Shown here: piece by piece, positions 1 to 6,628 of the stretch
Numbering within the stretch: the stretch's first letter is position 1
Layout of the letters: each line of letters opens with the position of its first letter
NCBI GenBank assembly: GCA_003577005.1
Contig: QEUW01000283.1
Coordinates: 1 to 20,663 of the forward strand
Origin: Chloroflexota bacterium
Lineage (GTDB): Bacteria > Chloroflexota > Anaerolineae > Caldilineales > Caldilineaceae
Length of the DNA: 20,663 nucleotides
Reading direction: 5' to 3'
Translations under genes and position numbers: made by a program
Notes under the pieces: generated by a model
What the model was told of the DNA's origin: nothing
The model's input: only the letters and a program-made list of their open reading frames with translations
The model's database searches: none

Positions 1-182
1 TCCCCCGCACCTCGGGGGAGTTGATCGCGATCTTCGACGCGGATCATGCGCCCTTTGCCGAGTTCCTGGACGAGCTCATCGGCTACTTCAACGACCCGCT
101 GCATGCTGCCTACGAATATGACGCCTTCGCCCGAAACTACTTCGGCGAGTACGCGCGCGTCAATTTCCCGCAGCGCCGCTGA
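1..182 (+). CDS. C-terminal end of an AP2-domain homing-endonuclease-like protein (partial)
   Basis: Open reading frame entering from the left edge and stopping at TGA 180-182. The last 30 or so residues (codons 81-170) read GYFNDPLHAAYEYDAFARNY followed by FGEYARVNFP. This fits the end of the AP2 DNA-binding domain found in phage-associated HNH homing endonucleases, whose usual pattern is a G-x-F-D strand, an AAxAYDxAA helix, then FGExAxxNFP. The upstream HNH part would lie outside the window. It is in the same frame as the downstream RecA frame, separated from it by two stops (180-182 and 198-200). The AP2 assignment comes from motif reading only; the segment before codon 81 matches less well. 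Confidence 0.55.
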   Translation, partial: PRTSGELIAIFDADHAPFAEFLDELIGYFNDPLHAAYEYDAFARNYFGEYARVNFPQRR

Positions 183-200
183 CTGCGATTTTCCCCGTAA

Positions 201-1337
201 CACCGTTCTATATTCGTTCCTCAGAGAACCATTCTCTGGAAGCCCATCACCACCTACGAACCTGCCGAGTTCTGGCCGACCGGATCGTTCGCCCTGGACT
301 GGTGCTTCGGCGGGGGTATCCCGAAGGGCCGCATCACACTGGTGCACGGCCCCGAAAGCACCGGGAAGACGACGCTCTCCCTGGTCATGTGCAAGGCCGC
401 AGTCAACCGAGGCGGCTACGTGGCCTACGTGGATGCTGAGCACGCCATCGATCCGCGATGGGCGAAGCGGTTCGGCCTGGACTTTGACGGATCGCAGCAT
501 TTCTTCCTGATCCAGCCCGCCAACGCCGAAGACGCGCTGAACGCGATCCTCAAGATGGTGAAGCTGCCGCATCCGGAGGACAAGTCACGCGGCCTCTTTG
601 ATGTCATCGTGCTGGACTCGGTGGCTTCGCTGGTCACGAAGGCGCAGCTTGCGGGCGAGGTCGGAGATCACGTTGTGGCAGGGGTTGCGCGGGCCATGAC
701 GCAGTTCTTGGCTAACGTTGCCAAGCCATTGGCCGAGAGCGACACGAGCCTCGTCCTGATTAACCAGGAACGGGACAACATCGGCGGCGGCACGTATGCT
801 TCGCCCATCCGTCTCCCTGGCGGGAAAGCGCAGCGGTACTACGCGACCATCCGCGCCGCGATGCGAAGCCAGGGCGAGGTATTCACCAACAAGGACGGTG
901 AGATCATCGCCCGCACGTTCCGGCTGAGCACAAAGAAGAACAAGGTATCCGAGCCGAACCGTGTAGCCGAGGTCAAGGTCTACCTGGACACAGGCGTACC
1001 GGACTACTTCGAGGAAATGGCCTCAATCGGGAAGGAACTCGGCGTGTTCACGCGGGAGAATGGTTCTCGCATCAAGGGCAGCGCGGCGTGGTACTTCAAC
1101 CGCGACGAGGGCATGGTCAAGGTCGGTGTCGGCGCGAAGCAGGTTGCGAACGCGCTGGACGAGGACCGGGAACTCGCCGCCGAGGTCGAGTCGGCCATCC
1201 GCTACGCCATCTCGCAGATGAACGAGATCAAGGTAGACCCTATCACCCTTTTGGAGTCAGACGACGAGGACGATGAGGCGGCTGAGGAAGCCTGGGCCGA
1301 AGGGTCGGGCGCTGCCGGCCTCGTCGAGTTGAGTTGA
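201..1337 (+). CDS. recA: RecA-family recombinase, 5' end lacking a start codon
   Basis: RecA ATPase for homologous strand exchange, probably phage- or plasmid-borne. The frame is open from 201 (after TAA 198-200). RecA-like sequence begins near 240 with PTGSFALD and GGGIPKGR. Walker A GPESTGKT lies at 348-371, Walker B-like DVIVLDSVASL near 600, and the L2-like INQERDNIGGGTY region follows. The C-terminus is acidic (SDDEDDEAAEEA), as is common in RecA. There is no ATG, GTG or TTG in this frame between 201 and the GTG at 342, which falls inside the P-loop strand and is too late to be a real start. The usual N-terminal helix of about 25-30 residues is missing. Either a rare start (ATT at 231) is used, the 5' part lies upstream of an intervening sequence, or the gene is truncated. 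Copies of the GAGAATGGTTCTC palindrome lie at 224-236 (inverted) and 1056-1068. Confidence 0.85.
   Translation, partial: HRSIFVPQRTILWKPITTYEPAEFWPTGSFALDWCFGGGIPKGRITLVHGPESTGKTTLSLVMCKAAVNRGGYVAYVDAEHAIDPRWAKRFGLDFDGSQHFFLIQPANAEDALNAILKMVKLPHPEDKSRGLFDVIVLDSVASLVTKAQLAGEVGDHVVAGVARAMTQFLANVAKPLAESDTSLVLINQERDNIGGGTYASPIRLPGGKAQRYYATIRAAMRSQGEVFTNKDGEIIARTFRLSTKKNKVSEPNRVAEVKVYLDTGVPDYFEEMASIGKELGVFTRENGSRIKGSAAWYFNRDEGMVKVGVGAKQVANALDEDRELAAEVESAIRYAISQMNEIKVDPITLLESDDEDDEAAEEAWAEGSGAAGLVELS
222..238 (-). promoter_or_regulatory. Palindromic repeat copy at recA 5' end
   Basis: CAGAGAACCATTCTCTG, with perfect 7-bp arms and a 3-bp centre. It is the only copy whose core (224-236) is inverted, reading GAGAATGGTTCTC on the minus strand. 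It lies just before the first RecA-like residues, where an operator would control or overlap initiation. In RNA it could form a 7-bp hairpin with a 3-nt loop. Confidence 0.8.
1056..1068 (+). repeat. Palindromic repeat copy inside recA
   Basis: Exact 13-mer GAGAATGGTTCTC within the recA reading frame, encoding part of RENGSR. An exact copy inside a coding region, matching the intergenic copies, argues for a protein-binding site and not a transcript-end hairpin. Confidence 0.8.
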
Positions 1338-1382
1338 GGCGCCTGTGATACCTGATAACACCGAAAGGAGCAGCATCAATCC

Positions 1383-1715
1383 ATGAGCAACTATCGTATT
1401 CCACTTGAAGTCCGACCTGGCATCACCCACATCAACCAGCTCCAACACGAGCAGCGTCTGCAGCTCCTCGCCGACCTGCTGCGCTTCTTCCAGACAGACC
1501 CAGAGAAGCCGGATACGCGTCGTCTACGAGAGACCTATGAGGACGCGCGCTTCAACGGCTATCCGACGAGCTTCCTGAAGACCCTGGTCGGCGCACTGGC
1601 GGCCTGTGGCCTGCTCGATCTCCCTCCGCACAAGGCAACCCGGGCGGCGGGCTATATCACCACGCGTGAAGGCTTGCTGGTGCTGGCGTTGTTCGAGAAG
1701 CGCCTGGCAGGGTAG
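1383..1715 (+). CDS. Hypothetical protein, 110 aa
   Basis: I do not recognise the family. It starts at ATG 1383, preceded by AAAGGAG at 1364-1370, a rather long 12-nt gap but the only good ribosome site. It lies 45 bp after the recA stop on the same strand, so co-transcription is likely. The product is soluble, helical and rich in Leu and Arg. The part around residues 60-110 (YPTSFLKTLVGALAACGLLD, then GYITTREGLLVLALFEKRL) has the rhythm of a winged-helix fold, which is a guess from pattern only. No cysteine pairs, signal peptide or membrane segment are visible. A hairpin follows 16 bp after the stop. Confidence 0.65.
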   Translation: MSNYRIPLEVRPGITHINQLQHEQRLQLLADLLRFFQTDPEKPDTRRLRETYEDARFNGYPTSFLKTLVGALAACGLLDLPPHKATRAAGYITTREGLLVLALFEKRLAG

Positions 1716-1731
1716 GGGGCTGACGACGTGT

Positions 1732-1768
1732 GCCAGAGGCCTGCATCGTCCTGGTGTGGGCCTCTGGC
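1732..1768 (+). terminator. Hairpin after the recA - 110-aa gene pair
   Basis: GCCAGAGGCC at 1732-1741 pairs perfectly with GGCCTCTGGC at 1759-1768 over a 17-nt loop. It sits directly downstream of the gene ending at 1715. There is no good T-run after it, so intrinsic termination is plausible but not certain. Confidence 0.45.
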
Positions 1769-2031
1769 TGGCATTATGAGGGCTGTGCGGGAGTGGGGCG
1801 GCACTAAAGCCCGTACCGAGAAAACTGCTCCAACGGAGGGTGACACAGAGCAGTGGTTGTCAATCGGCGTCAACCAGAAGATAGCTCTCAGCAACGACAG
1901 AGGACCGACTTCAAGGGAAGAACGAGTATGTCCCTGGCGGATCGGAGTGGTTGACACACAGTGCAGCATCAACCCCTGTGCCAACCCGGAGCGAGCTGTA
2001 TCCAGTTCGTGAGCGGAGAGGAAAGGTCCTG

Positions 2032-2566
2032 GAGAATGGTTCTCTGGACCAGGAGCGACTTCAATGGGGGAGAAGTTGGAAGGTATGGGAGATGTCGGGG
2101 GCCAGCATCGTTCCTGGTTGAAGCACAGTTGCTGGAGAATGGTTCTCTGAGCCAAGAGCGGCTTCAATCGAGTAGGGGGAGGGGAACGTGCTAGGCAGAG
2201 AACAACCTGTCTCTACCCCTTGTTGGAGCCAGCTCTTCCAGAGAATGGTTCTCTGAGCCCAAACGACTTGTCGGCCAGGGCAGGGAGCAAGCCTGAGGAG
2301 AGGATAGATTCCAGTGACCCGGTTGGAGTCCACTCGCTAGAGAATGGTTCTCTGTCCTGGAATGGGTGTCCCAGTCGAGAGCGGAGAACTGGCTGTCAGA
2401 TTGAGCTCGCCTGTGGTGTTCCAGGTGATGCTGAACCGCCGGTGCTTTGGAGAATGGTTCTCTGACCTGGCATGGACTCCAAACAGGGCAGGGGAGGGCA
2501 GCCATAGGAAGCAGTTCCGACCAAGTGCATCCCCCGTTGGAGCAGTCGACCTGGAGAATGGTTCTC
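2032..2566 (+). repeat. Array of six direct 13-bp palindromes, about 104-bp period
   Basis: Exact GAGAATGGTTCTC at 2032-2044, 2135-2147, 2241-2253, 2340-2352, 2450-2462 and 2554-2566. Successive starts differ by 103, 106, 99, 110 and 104 bp (mean 104.4), close to ten helical turns. All six have the asymmetric TGG centre in the same orientation and all continue as TCTCTG on the right. Four also carry a box GTTGGAG (GTTGAAG at the second site) 11-12 bp upstream (second, third, fourth and sixth sites). The DNA between units is otherwise not repeated. The spacing resembles centromere or iteron arrays bound by one protein along one face of the helix. Confidence 0.9.
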
Positions 2567-2582
2567 TGACCTGAACCAAGAA

Positions 2583-2629
2583 GCAACTCCCGCCAGGGGC
2601 GCTATGCCGTCGGCGGGAGAGCGAGTTGC
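2583..2629. terminator. Split inverted repeat downstream of the membrane-protein gene
   Basis: GCAACTCCCGCC (2583-2594) pairs with GGCGGG (2612-2617) and, after a 6-nt bulge, AGTTGC (2624-2629). It lies just beyond the stop of the minus-strand gene ending at 2644 and could end that operon. No strong T-run is present. It also marks the right edge of the repeat array. Confidence 0.4.
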
Positions 2630-2643
2630 CTGGATCGAGCCTC

Positions 2644-3027
2644 TCAAAAGGGCAGATCCGAGGTCGGGTAGGTCCGCCTGGTGTGGCGGACCTGGTCGTT
2701 CTTCGCCTTCCTCGGACTCTGTGGCTGTGAGAAGGCTGTTCGCTTCTCAAAAGGCCGACGGTTTGGCAGACGCTTCTTCGTTGGCGGTGGGGGCGGAGGA
2801 TTCAGCCGGCGGTTGAGATGTACTATGCCAAAGTACAGTGCCCCAGCGGCGACCACGACCCCCAGCAGGATGAACATTCCCTGACTGAAAATATCGGCGT
2901 GGTCGTAGGACCATTTCCCGGTACTCGCCCCTAGAAACGCATTGGCGATGATGAAGTAGGTGATGAAAGCGGCAATGAGGGAGAATTCGAGAAAGTCTTC
3001 CAAGAAGGACCGGTTTTTCTTTGACAT
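2644..3027 (-). CDS. Small membrane protein of unknown function, 127 aa
   Basis: Not recognised. The start ATG at 3027 has AGGA four bases upstream. Two hydrophobic segments are visible, about residues 14-34 (FSLIAAFITYFIIANAFLG) and 48-70 (SQGMFILLGVVVAAGALYFG). They are followed by a short linker with six prolines and a long basic cytoplasmic-type tail rich in Arg, Lys and Pro. It lies 54 bp downstream of the helicase gene on the same strand. A copy of the palindrome (3051-3067) falls in that gap, 23 bp before its start, so the gene may have its own controlled promoter. A basic tail on a membrane anchor could tether DNA or a replication complex, but nothing in the sequence proves this. Confidence 0.7.
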   Translation of the reverse strand: MSKKNRSFLEDFLEFSLIAAFITYFIIANAFLGASTGKWSYDHADIFSQGMFILLGVVVAAGALYFGIVHLNRRLNPPPPPPTKKRLPNRRPFEKRTAFSQPQSPRKAKNDQVRHTRRTYPTSDLPF

Positions 3028-3050
3028 ATTCCTTTTCTCTCCACTGACTA

Positions 3051-3067
3051 CAGAGAATGGTTCTCTG
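3051..3067 (+). promoter_or_regulatory. Palindromic repeat copy between helicase and membrane-protein genes
   Basis: CAGAGAATGGTTCTCTG, perfect 7-bp arms (core 3053-3065). It lies in the 54-bp gap between the helicase stop (3082) and the start of the 127-aa gene (3027), where an operator would control the downstream gene. Confidence 0.8.
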
Positions 3068-3081
3068 GCTATCTGGGCGCT

Positions 3082-4713
3082 CTAGAATGGAATGTGGATG
3101 TCGTTTCGATTGTCCGTGTCAGGTGCGGCGCGATTGCCGCCGTAGACCTCATCAATGATGGTCTTTAGCTGTTCCTGGCTTTGATACTCGATCTCCCTGA
3201 CCTGAAAGCGCCCGTTGATGAACTCTACTGGCACGAATCCCGTTTCGTCGTCGCTGCCCTTGATGACATGCAGCAAAGAGCGGCTGTGTAGCTGCCCGGC
3301 CTTGTGCTTGAAGATAGGCCGACCGAACATATCTACCTTCTGGACCACATTGCCATCGGCGTCTTTCGTGGTCACAATTTCCGAGTCCTCGGCGTAGTAG
3401 CGTTCTAGCCTCACGTACACCTGAGAGCGGTGTAGCGCCTTCTGACCGCCATACGGCATCAAACGGGTGCGGTAGTTGGCTTTCAAGTCATCCTGGGCGT
3501 ACAGGTACGTGTAGATGCCGAATTGCTGGCCGATCTCGTCGCGCAGGAAGTCCATGACAGCGGTGTGGTTCGCTACCATGCCATCACCATCTTTCTTGAG
3601 GCCCTCGCTTGAGATCAGGTCCAGGTAGTCGTAGTGGACGACCAACTCACGCCCATTCTGATATGCCATTGCTGCGCGCTGCGCGATCTCGGCGGCGATC
3701 TGGGCGGGTGTCCAGCCAGTCGCGTGAATGAGCCAGATGTTGCCCTTTTCCTCGCTCATGCGCTTCACATGGGCTTTGAACTCATTGAGCGCCCTTTCCC
3801 AACGCGGGTCTTTCAGGGAGAAGGTTCGGGTTTGCTTGGGATCGGTGATCTTCCCAGGCTTGCGGAAGTCCACGGGCAGCAAGCTGAAACGGTGCGCCAG
3901 CAAACGATCCAAGATGCTCTCCGTGTATTGCTCGAAGTGCATCAGCGCCACGTCATACCCCTGCGTCCACGCCTGATGCAGCGCCATCAGCAGCGCCAGC
4001 GTGGACTTGCCGTAACCAGTCTTGGCCGAGATAAGGGTGATGTCGCCCTTCCTGCCGCCAGCAATCATGCGATTGAGGCGCGGCCAGGGTGTCTCCGGCC
4101 CGACTGAGCCTTGCGACTCCAATCGCGCCTCGCGCTCGGCCAATATTCTCTCTTGTCGAGCAAGGTTTTCTTCCAGCGGATTGACGAAAACACGAATCCG
4201 CTGCGGCGCGGCTTCCATCATACGCTCAAGCATCGCATTGTAGACCTCGATGTTGCTGCCGAAGTTCTTGGTTGCGATCTCAAGCGTGTCGCGGCCTGCC
4301 GCAATCAGGTTGGCAGACACAATCGCGTCACTTAGCGCGGTGGACAGGGCGCTCACACGCACAGCGTCCGGCGCGTCTTCGATGGCGCGGAAGGACATCA
4401 GCCGTTCCATACCGCGCTCAGCTTCTTCCCGGCCAAGCTCCAATAGCAGGCGGGGCATGATGTTCTCTTTGGTCGGCGGCAGACCTTCCTCGACTGCCGT
4501 GTAGATCATGCGGAGAACGGTTCTCGCAAACTCCAAGTCGGGGTTGTCCGTCTTGGGGAAGGTCTTGGGCGTCAACCGCGCCTCACCCATCAGCGGCAGG
4601 TTGTTCTCCGGTCCAATCAGGTTTGCCACCAGCGACATCGCCAGTTCGATAGCCTCTGGCGAGGTCAGGTTGGCGATCCGCTTCTCGTGGTAGTTCCCGT
4701 TATTCCTGCTCAT
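3082..4713 (-). CDS. DnaB-like replicative helicase
   Basis: 543 aa. The C-terminal half is a RecA-fold helicase core with Walker A SAKTGYGKST at residues 229-238, an LMHFEQ segment after the first strand, a Walker B-like ELVVHYDYLDLI strand, and a YAQDDLK segment where DnaB proteins carry their sensor residue. A charged, coiled-coil-like linker (about 180-205, EENLARQERILAEREARLES) separates it from a helical N-terminal domain, as in DnaB. It would unwind the fork as a hexamer. ATG 4713 lies inside the last codons of the upstream initiator gene (14-bp overlap), indicating translational coupling. DnaB family membership is clear; the N-terminal half is divergent, as expected of a phage or plasmid helicase. 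A near-copy of the palindrome lies at 4513-4525. Confidence 0.85.
   Translation of the reverse strand: MSRNNGNYHEKRIANLTSPEAIELAMSLVANLIGPENNLPLMGEARLTPKTFPKTDNPDLEFARTVLRMIYTAVEEGLPPTKENIMPRLLLELGREEAERGMERLMSFRAIEDAPDAVRVSALSTALSDAIVSANLIAAGRDTLEIATKNFGSNIEVYNAMLERMMEAAPQRIRVFVNPLEENLARQERILAEREARLESQGSVGPETPWPRLNRMIAGGRKGDITLISAKTGYGKSTLALLMALHQAWTQGYDVALMHFEQYTESILDRLLAHRFSLLPVDFRKPGKITDPKQTRTFSLKDPRWERALNEFKAHVKRMSEEKGNIWLIHATGWTPAQIAAEIAQRAAMAYQNGRELVVHYDYLDLISSEGLKKDGDGMVANHTAVMDFLRDEIGQQFGIYTYLYAQDDLKANYRTRLMPYGGQKALHRSQVYVRLERYYAEDSEIVTTKDADGNVVQKVDMFGRPIFKHKAGQLHSRSLLHVIKGSDDETGFVPVEFINGRFQVREIEYQSQEQLKTIIDEVYGGNRAAPDTDNRNDIHIPF
4513..4525 (+). repeat. Variant palindrome inside the helicase gene
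   Basis: GAGAACGGTTCTC, one base from the consensus, giving perfect 6-bp arms around a single central G. It encodes part of FARTVLRM on the minus strand. It may be a bona fide binding site or a chance near-match. Confidence 0.5.
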
Positions 4714-6028
4714 CGGTGTCTGCGCTCCTTTCGGTTTCGTCTACCGTGCTCTTCTGCATAATTTCTTCTAACGACAGCATCCCAGGCAGTACAGTGGCTG
4801 GTCTGCCATCGTCAACGAACTGCGGCACGACCCCTTCATCAGGCTGAGGCACATAGGACTCGGCGTCGAGACGCTCCAAGTGCTTCTGCGACTCGCGCCA
4901 CTTGTAGAACTCCTTGAGATTCAAGTCCGTGTATTTCATCGTAACGGCGCTAACCAGCTTGTCGCGTGCGATTGGCGTGCTTGTACCCTGACGCCCGCGC
5001 AGGAACGGGTAAACAACTCGCTTCAACCACTTCTCCATGAGTGGCTCAGCGTCAAACAGATCGTTGGGCGAGACGGTGATGTACTCGCCATTGGTGTGGT
5101 AGAAGCTGACCTCGGTCGCCAGTGCTTCGGCTTGCCTGGCGGTCAGTGTCTTAGTCTGTGTTCGTTCGGGGATGTTTGCTCCCGTGTTGGAGAGTAGGAC
5201 CAGGAACTTACCGAGCTTCGACAGGCTGGCGTAGCTTATGTTCTTGTCGCGCTTGGAGGTCTTCTTTTTGTTAGCTCTAGCTCGTGGGGTTGAGAGTGAC
5301 TCCTGAGTCTTGGATTGCTCTGTTGAAGCTGTTTTTGATTCCAACCCTCTTGAAGCTGACTCCGCCGCGTCCGCGTTAGCGGCGTCGGCGGGATCACTTT
5401 TTGATGTGTCTATGTGGTTGTTTCTGTTATAGGTCGCAGGGAAATCACCATTCCCGAAGCCGGACTTCCCGTCTTCCGAACAGGGGATTTCCCGTTCCGT
5501 GTGCTTGTCCCACTCTAGAATCGCGTTGGTGAGGAGCTGCACATTCAGCTCGAAGCGAAGGACGTTGTCTGCTTCGCGCCAGTACGCTACCAGGTGCTGT
5601 CGGTTAAGTAAGATGGTCTGGTGTTTATTTCGCTTGTCGGGATCGAGGCCGAATTCCGGTACTGCATCACTCAGAATTTGGGAACGATCCTTTTTTCGTA
5701 CTCGCGTGGCAATTTTTTTTAGCGCTTGGTGATACTCATCTTCGCTGAAGCCTAGCTCCTCAACCCAACTGTCTCCCGGGCGGTACAAAGAGTGGAGTTC
5801 GTCTTTACTTGGTGCGACGAACTTGTAGAATGGTTTTCGTCCCATTGTGACAAAACGGAACACGATCTGCTGTAGGAGAATCGCTGCGTTCACGTCTCCT
5901 ACCAGGTGTTTCAGGATAGGGCGGTAGGTGATTTGGGAGTGAGATTTTGCTCGAAGCAATTGGAAGAGAGGATCGTCATTGTAGTCTGTTACTGGACGAC
6001 CATTCTTCCGTGTTGAACCTGAAGCCAA
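4700..6028 (-). CDS. Winged-helix replication-initiator-like protein
   Basis: About 442 aa from a TTG at 6028, chosen because AAGGAGG lies 6-7 bases before it; a GTG at 6055 would place that ribosome site inside the gene. The N-terminal segment (NAAILLQQIVFRF, GRKPFYKF, GDSWVEELGFSEDEYHQALKKI) has the pattern of the winged-helix domain in phage and plasmid replication proteins related to DnaD/RepA-type initiators. A low-complexity linker (ADAANADAAESASRGLESKT) and a lysine-rich stretch follow, then a second helical domain. It overlaps the DnaB-like gene, so the pair probably act as initiator/loader and helicase of one replicon. Two palindromes of the same geometry precede it (6076-6092 and 6270-6282). 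The initiator role is inferred from fold pattern and neighbour. Confidence 0.7.
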   Translation of the reverse strand: MASGSTRKNGRPVTDYNDDPLFQLLRAKSHSQITYRPILKHLVGDVNAAILLQQIVFRFVTMGRKPFYKFVAPSKDELHSLYRPGDSWVEELGFSEDEYHQALKKIATRVRKKDRSQILSDAVPEFGLDPDKRNKHQTILLNRQHLVAYWREADNVLRFELNVQLLTNAILEWDKHTEREIPCSEDGKSGFGNGDFPATYNRNNHIDTSKSDPADAANADAAESASRGLESKTASTEQSKTQESLSTPRARANKKKTSKRDKNISYASLSKLGKFLVLLSNTGANIPERTQTKTLTARQAEALATEVSFYHTNGEYITVSPNDLFDAEPLMEKWLKRVVYPFLRGRQGTSTPIARDKLVSAVTMKYTDLNLKEFYKWRESQKHLERLDAESYVPQPDEGVVPQFVDDGRPATVLPGMLSLEEIMQKSTVDETERSADTDEQE

Positions 6029-6075
6029 GGGTCTCCTCCTTAGTATGCTCTTCACTGTGCTAGCAATTGCATTGT

Positions 6076-6092
6076 TGGCTCTGGGAGAGCCA
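6076..6092. promoter_or_regulatory. 17-bp palindrome upstream of the initiator gene
   Basis: TGGCTCTGGGAGAGCCA, perfect 7-bp arms around a 3-bp centre, about 48 bp before the TTG start. It has the same arm length and centre as CAGAGAATGGTTCTCTG but a different sequence, so it may bind a different or autoregulatory protein. Confidence 0.55.
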
Positions 6093-6269
6093 GACAGCGC
6101 GAAGCCATTCTACAGGAAGATTTGGAGTCCCAAGGCAAAATAGGGCAGAAATCACCAGATATTTATAGAACTCTAACGCGAAGGTACTGGATAACCGACG
6201 CGCTTACCGAAATGGCGTGGTTGTGTTGCTCTTCCTGGCCAAGATACGTCAAAACGGCCTGCTGACGCG

Positions 6270-6282
6270 GAGAATGGTTCTC
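6270..6282 (+). promoter_or_regulatory. Rightmost palindromic repeat copy
   Basis: Exact GAGAATGGTTCTC, 88 bp before the antitoxin-like start and about 240 bp before the initiator start. No further copies are found to the right, so it marks the edge of the repeat-bearing module. Confidence 0.8.
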
Positions 6283-6552
6283 TACGGTTCGTTGGGGCAG
6301 TATAAATCAAAAAGGGTGGGGTGGTAGAATCAAGACACAGATTGTGGGGAGAAATCGTATGGCTGACGTACCAGAACAATCCATCAAGGATGTGGTGACC
6401 GACTTCCTCGCCTCCGGGCCATCTGTTGACGACCTTATTGCCTATTGCCTGCCGGAGACGCTACAAGAACGCGCGCAATACCTGCTGGACAAGAAACGTG
6501 GTGAGGGGCTGACTCCAGTCCAACAGCAAGAGATGGACGAGTTTCTGCAGAT

Positions 6553-6569
6553 GAACTGGTTCAAACTTT
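6553..6569 (+). repeat. Left terminal inverted repeat of the IS
   Basis: GAACTGGTTCAAACTTT, matching the reverse complement of 7470-7486 except at position 7. Confidence 0.9.
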
Positions 6570-6628
6570 TGCAATCAACGGGAGATAGTGCATCATGGGA
6601 GAAAAAACCTCAGCAAAGGTGAAATCCC

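Larger units (their letters stand above)
1716..2643. other. Non-coding repeat-bearing region between recA module and replication genes
   Basis: No convincing gene in about 930 bp. Short open frames here have no ribosome sites and merely read through the repeats. It contains a hairpin (1732-1768), the six-copy palindrome array (2032-2566) and a split inverted repeat (2583-2629). Before the array, CCGACTTCAA near 1906 resembles GCGACTTCAAT and GCGGCTTCAAT found just after the first two array sites, which suggests an older, degenerate repeat unit. The location between convergent gene blocks would suit a replication origin or partition site. I saw no DnaA-box cluster or AT-rich melting zone. Confidence 0.6.
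6029..6358. other. Divergent intergenic region with two palindromes
   Basis: 330 bp between the initiator gene (leftward) and the antitoxin-like gene (rightward). It holds the initiator ribosome site, the 17-bp palindrome at 6076-6092 and a copy of the main repeat at 6270-6282. TAGAAT at 6324-6329 could be a -10 for the rightward gene, but no matching -35 is convincing. No other gene is evident. Confidence 0.55.

Noticed and set aside
1..182. Glycosyltransferase family 2 (IAIFDADHAP resembles the DxD region)
   Set aside because: The sequence after it ends like an AP2 domain (AYEYDAFARNYFGEYARVNFP) and stops, with no further GT2 motifs.
342..1337. GTG at 342 as the recA start
   Set aside because: It lies inside the strand leading to the P-loop, and clear RecA sequence (PTGSFALD, GGGIPKGR) is encoded upstream.
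2032..2566. CRISPR array
   Set aside because: Repeats are only 13-17 bp, spacers are about 90 bp, copies occur in genes and singly, and no cas genes are present.
1652..2750. Several open frames with a recurring RTIL or ENGSL peptide
   Set aside because: The peptides are translations of the palindromic repeat in different frames; no ribosome sites or homology.
5826..5840. TAGAATGGTTTTC as another palindrome copy
   Set aside because: Two or more mismatches and broken symmetry inside the initiator gene; within chance expectation.
224..6282. LexA/SOS box set
   Set aside because: Presence near recA is suggestive, but the sequence fits no LexA box I know and SOS boxes do not form phased six-copy arrays; kept only as a possibility.
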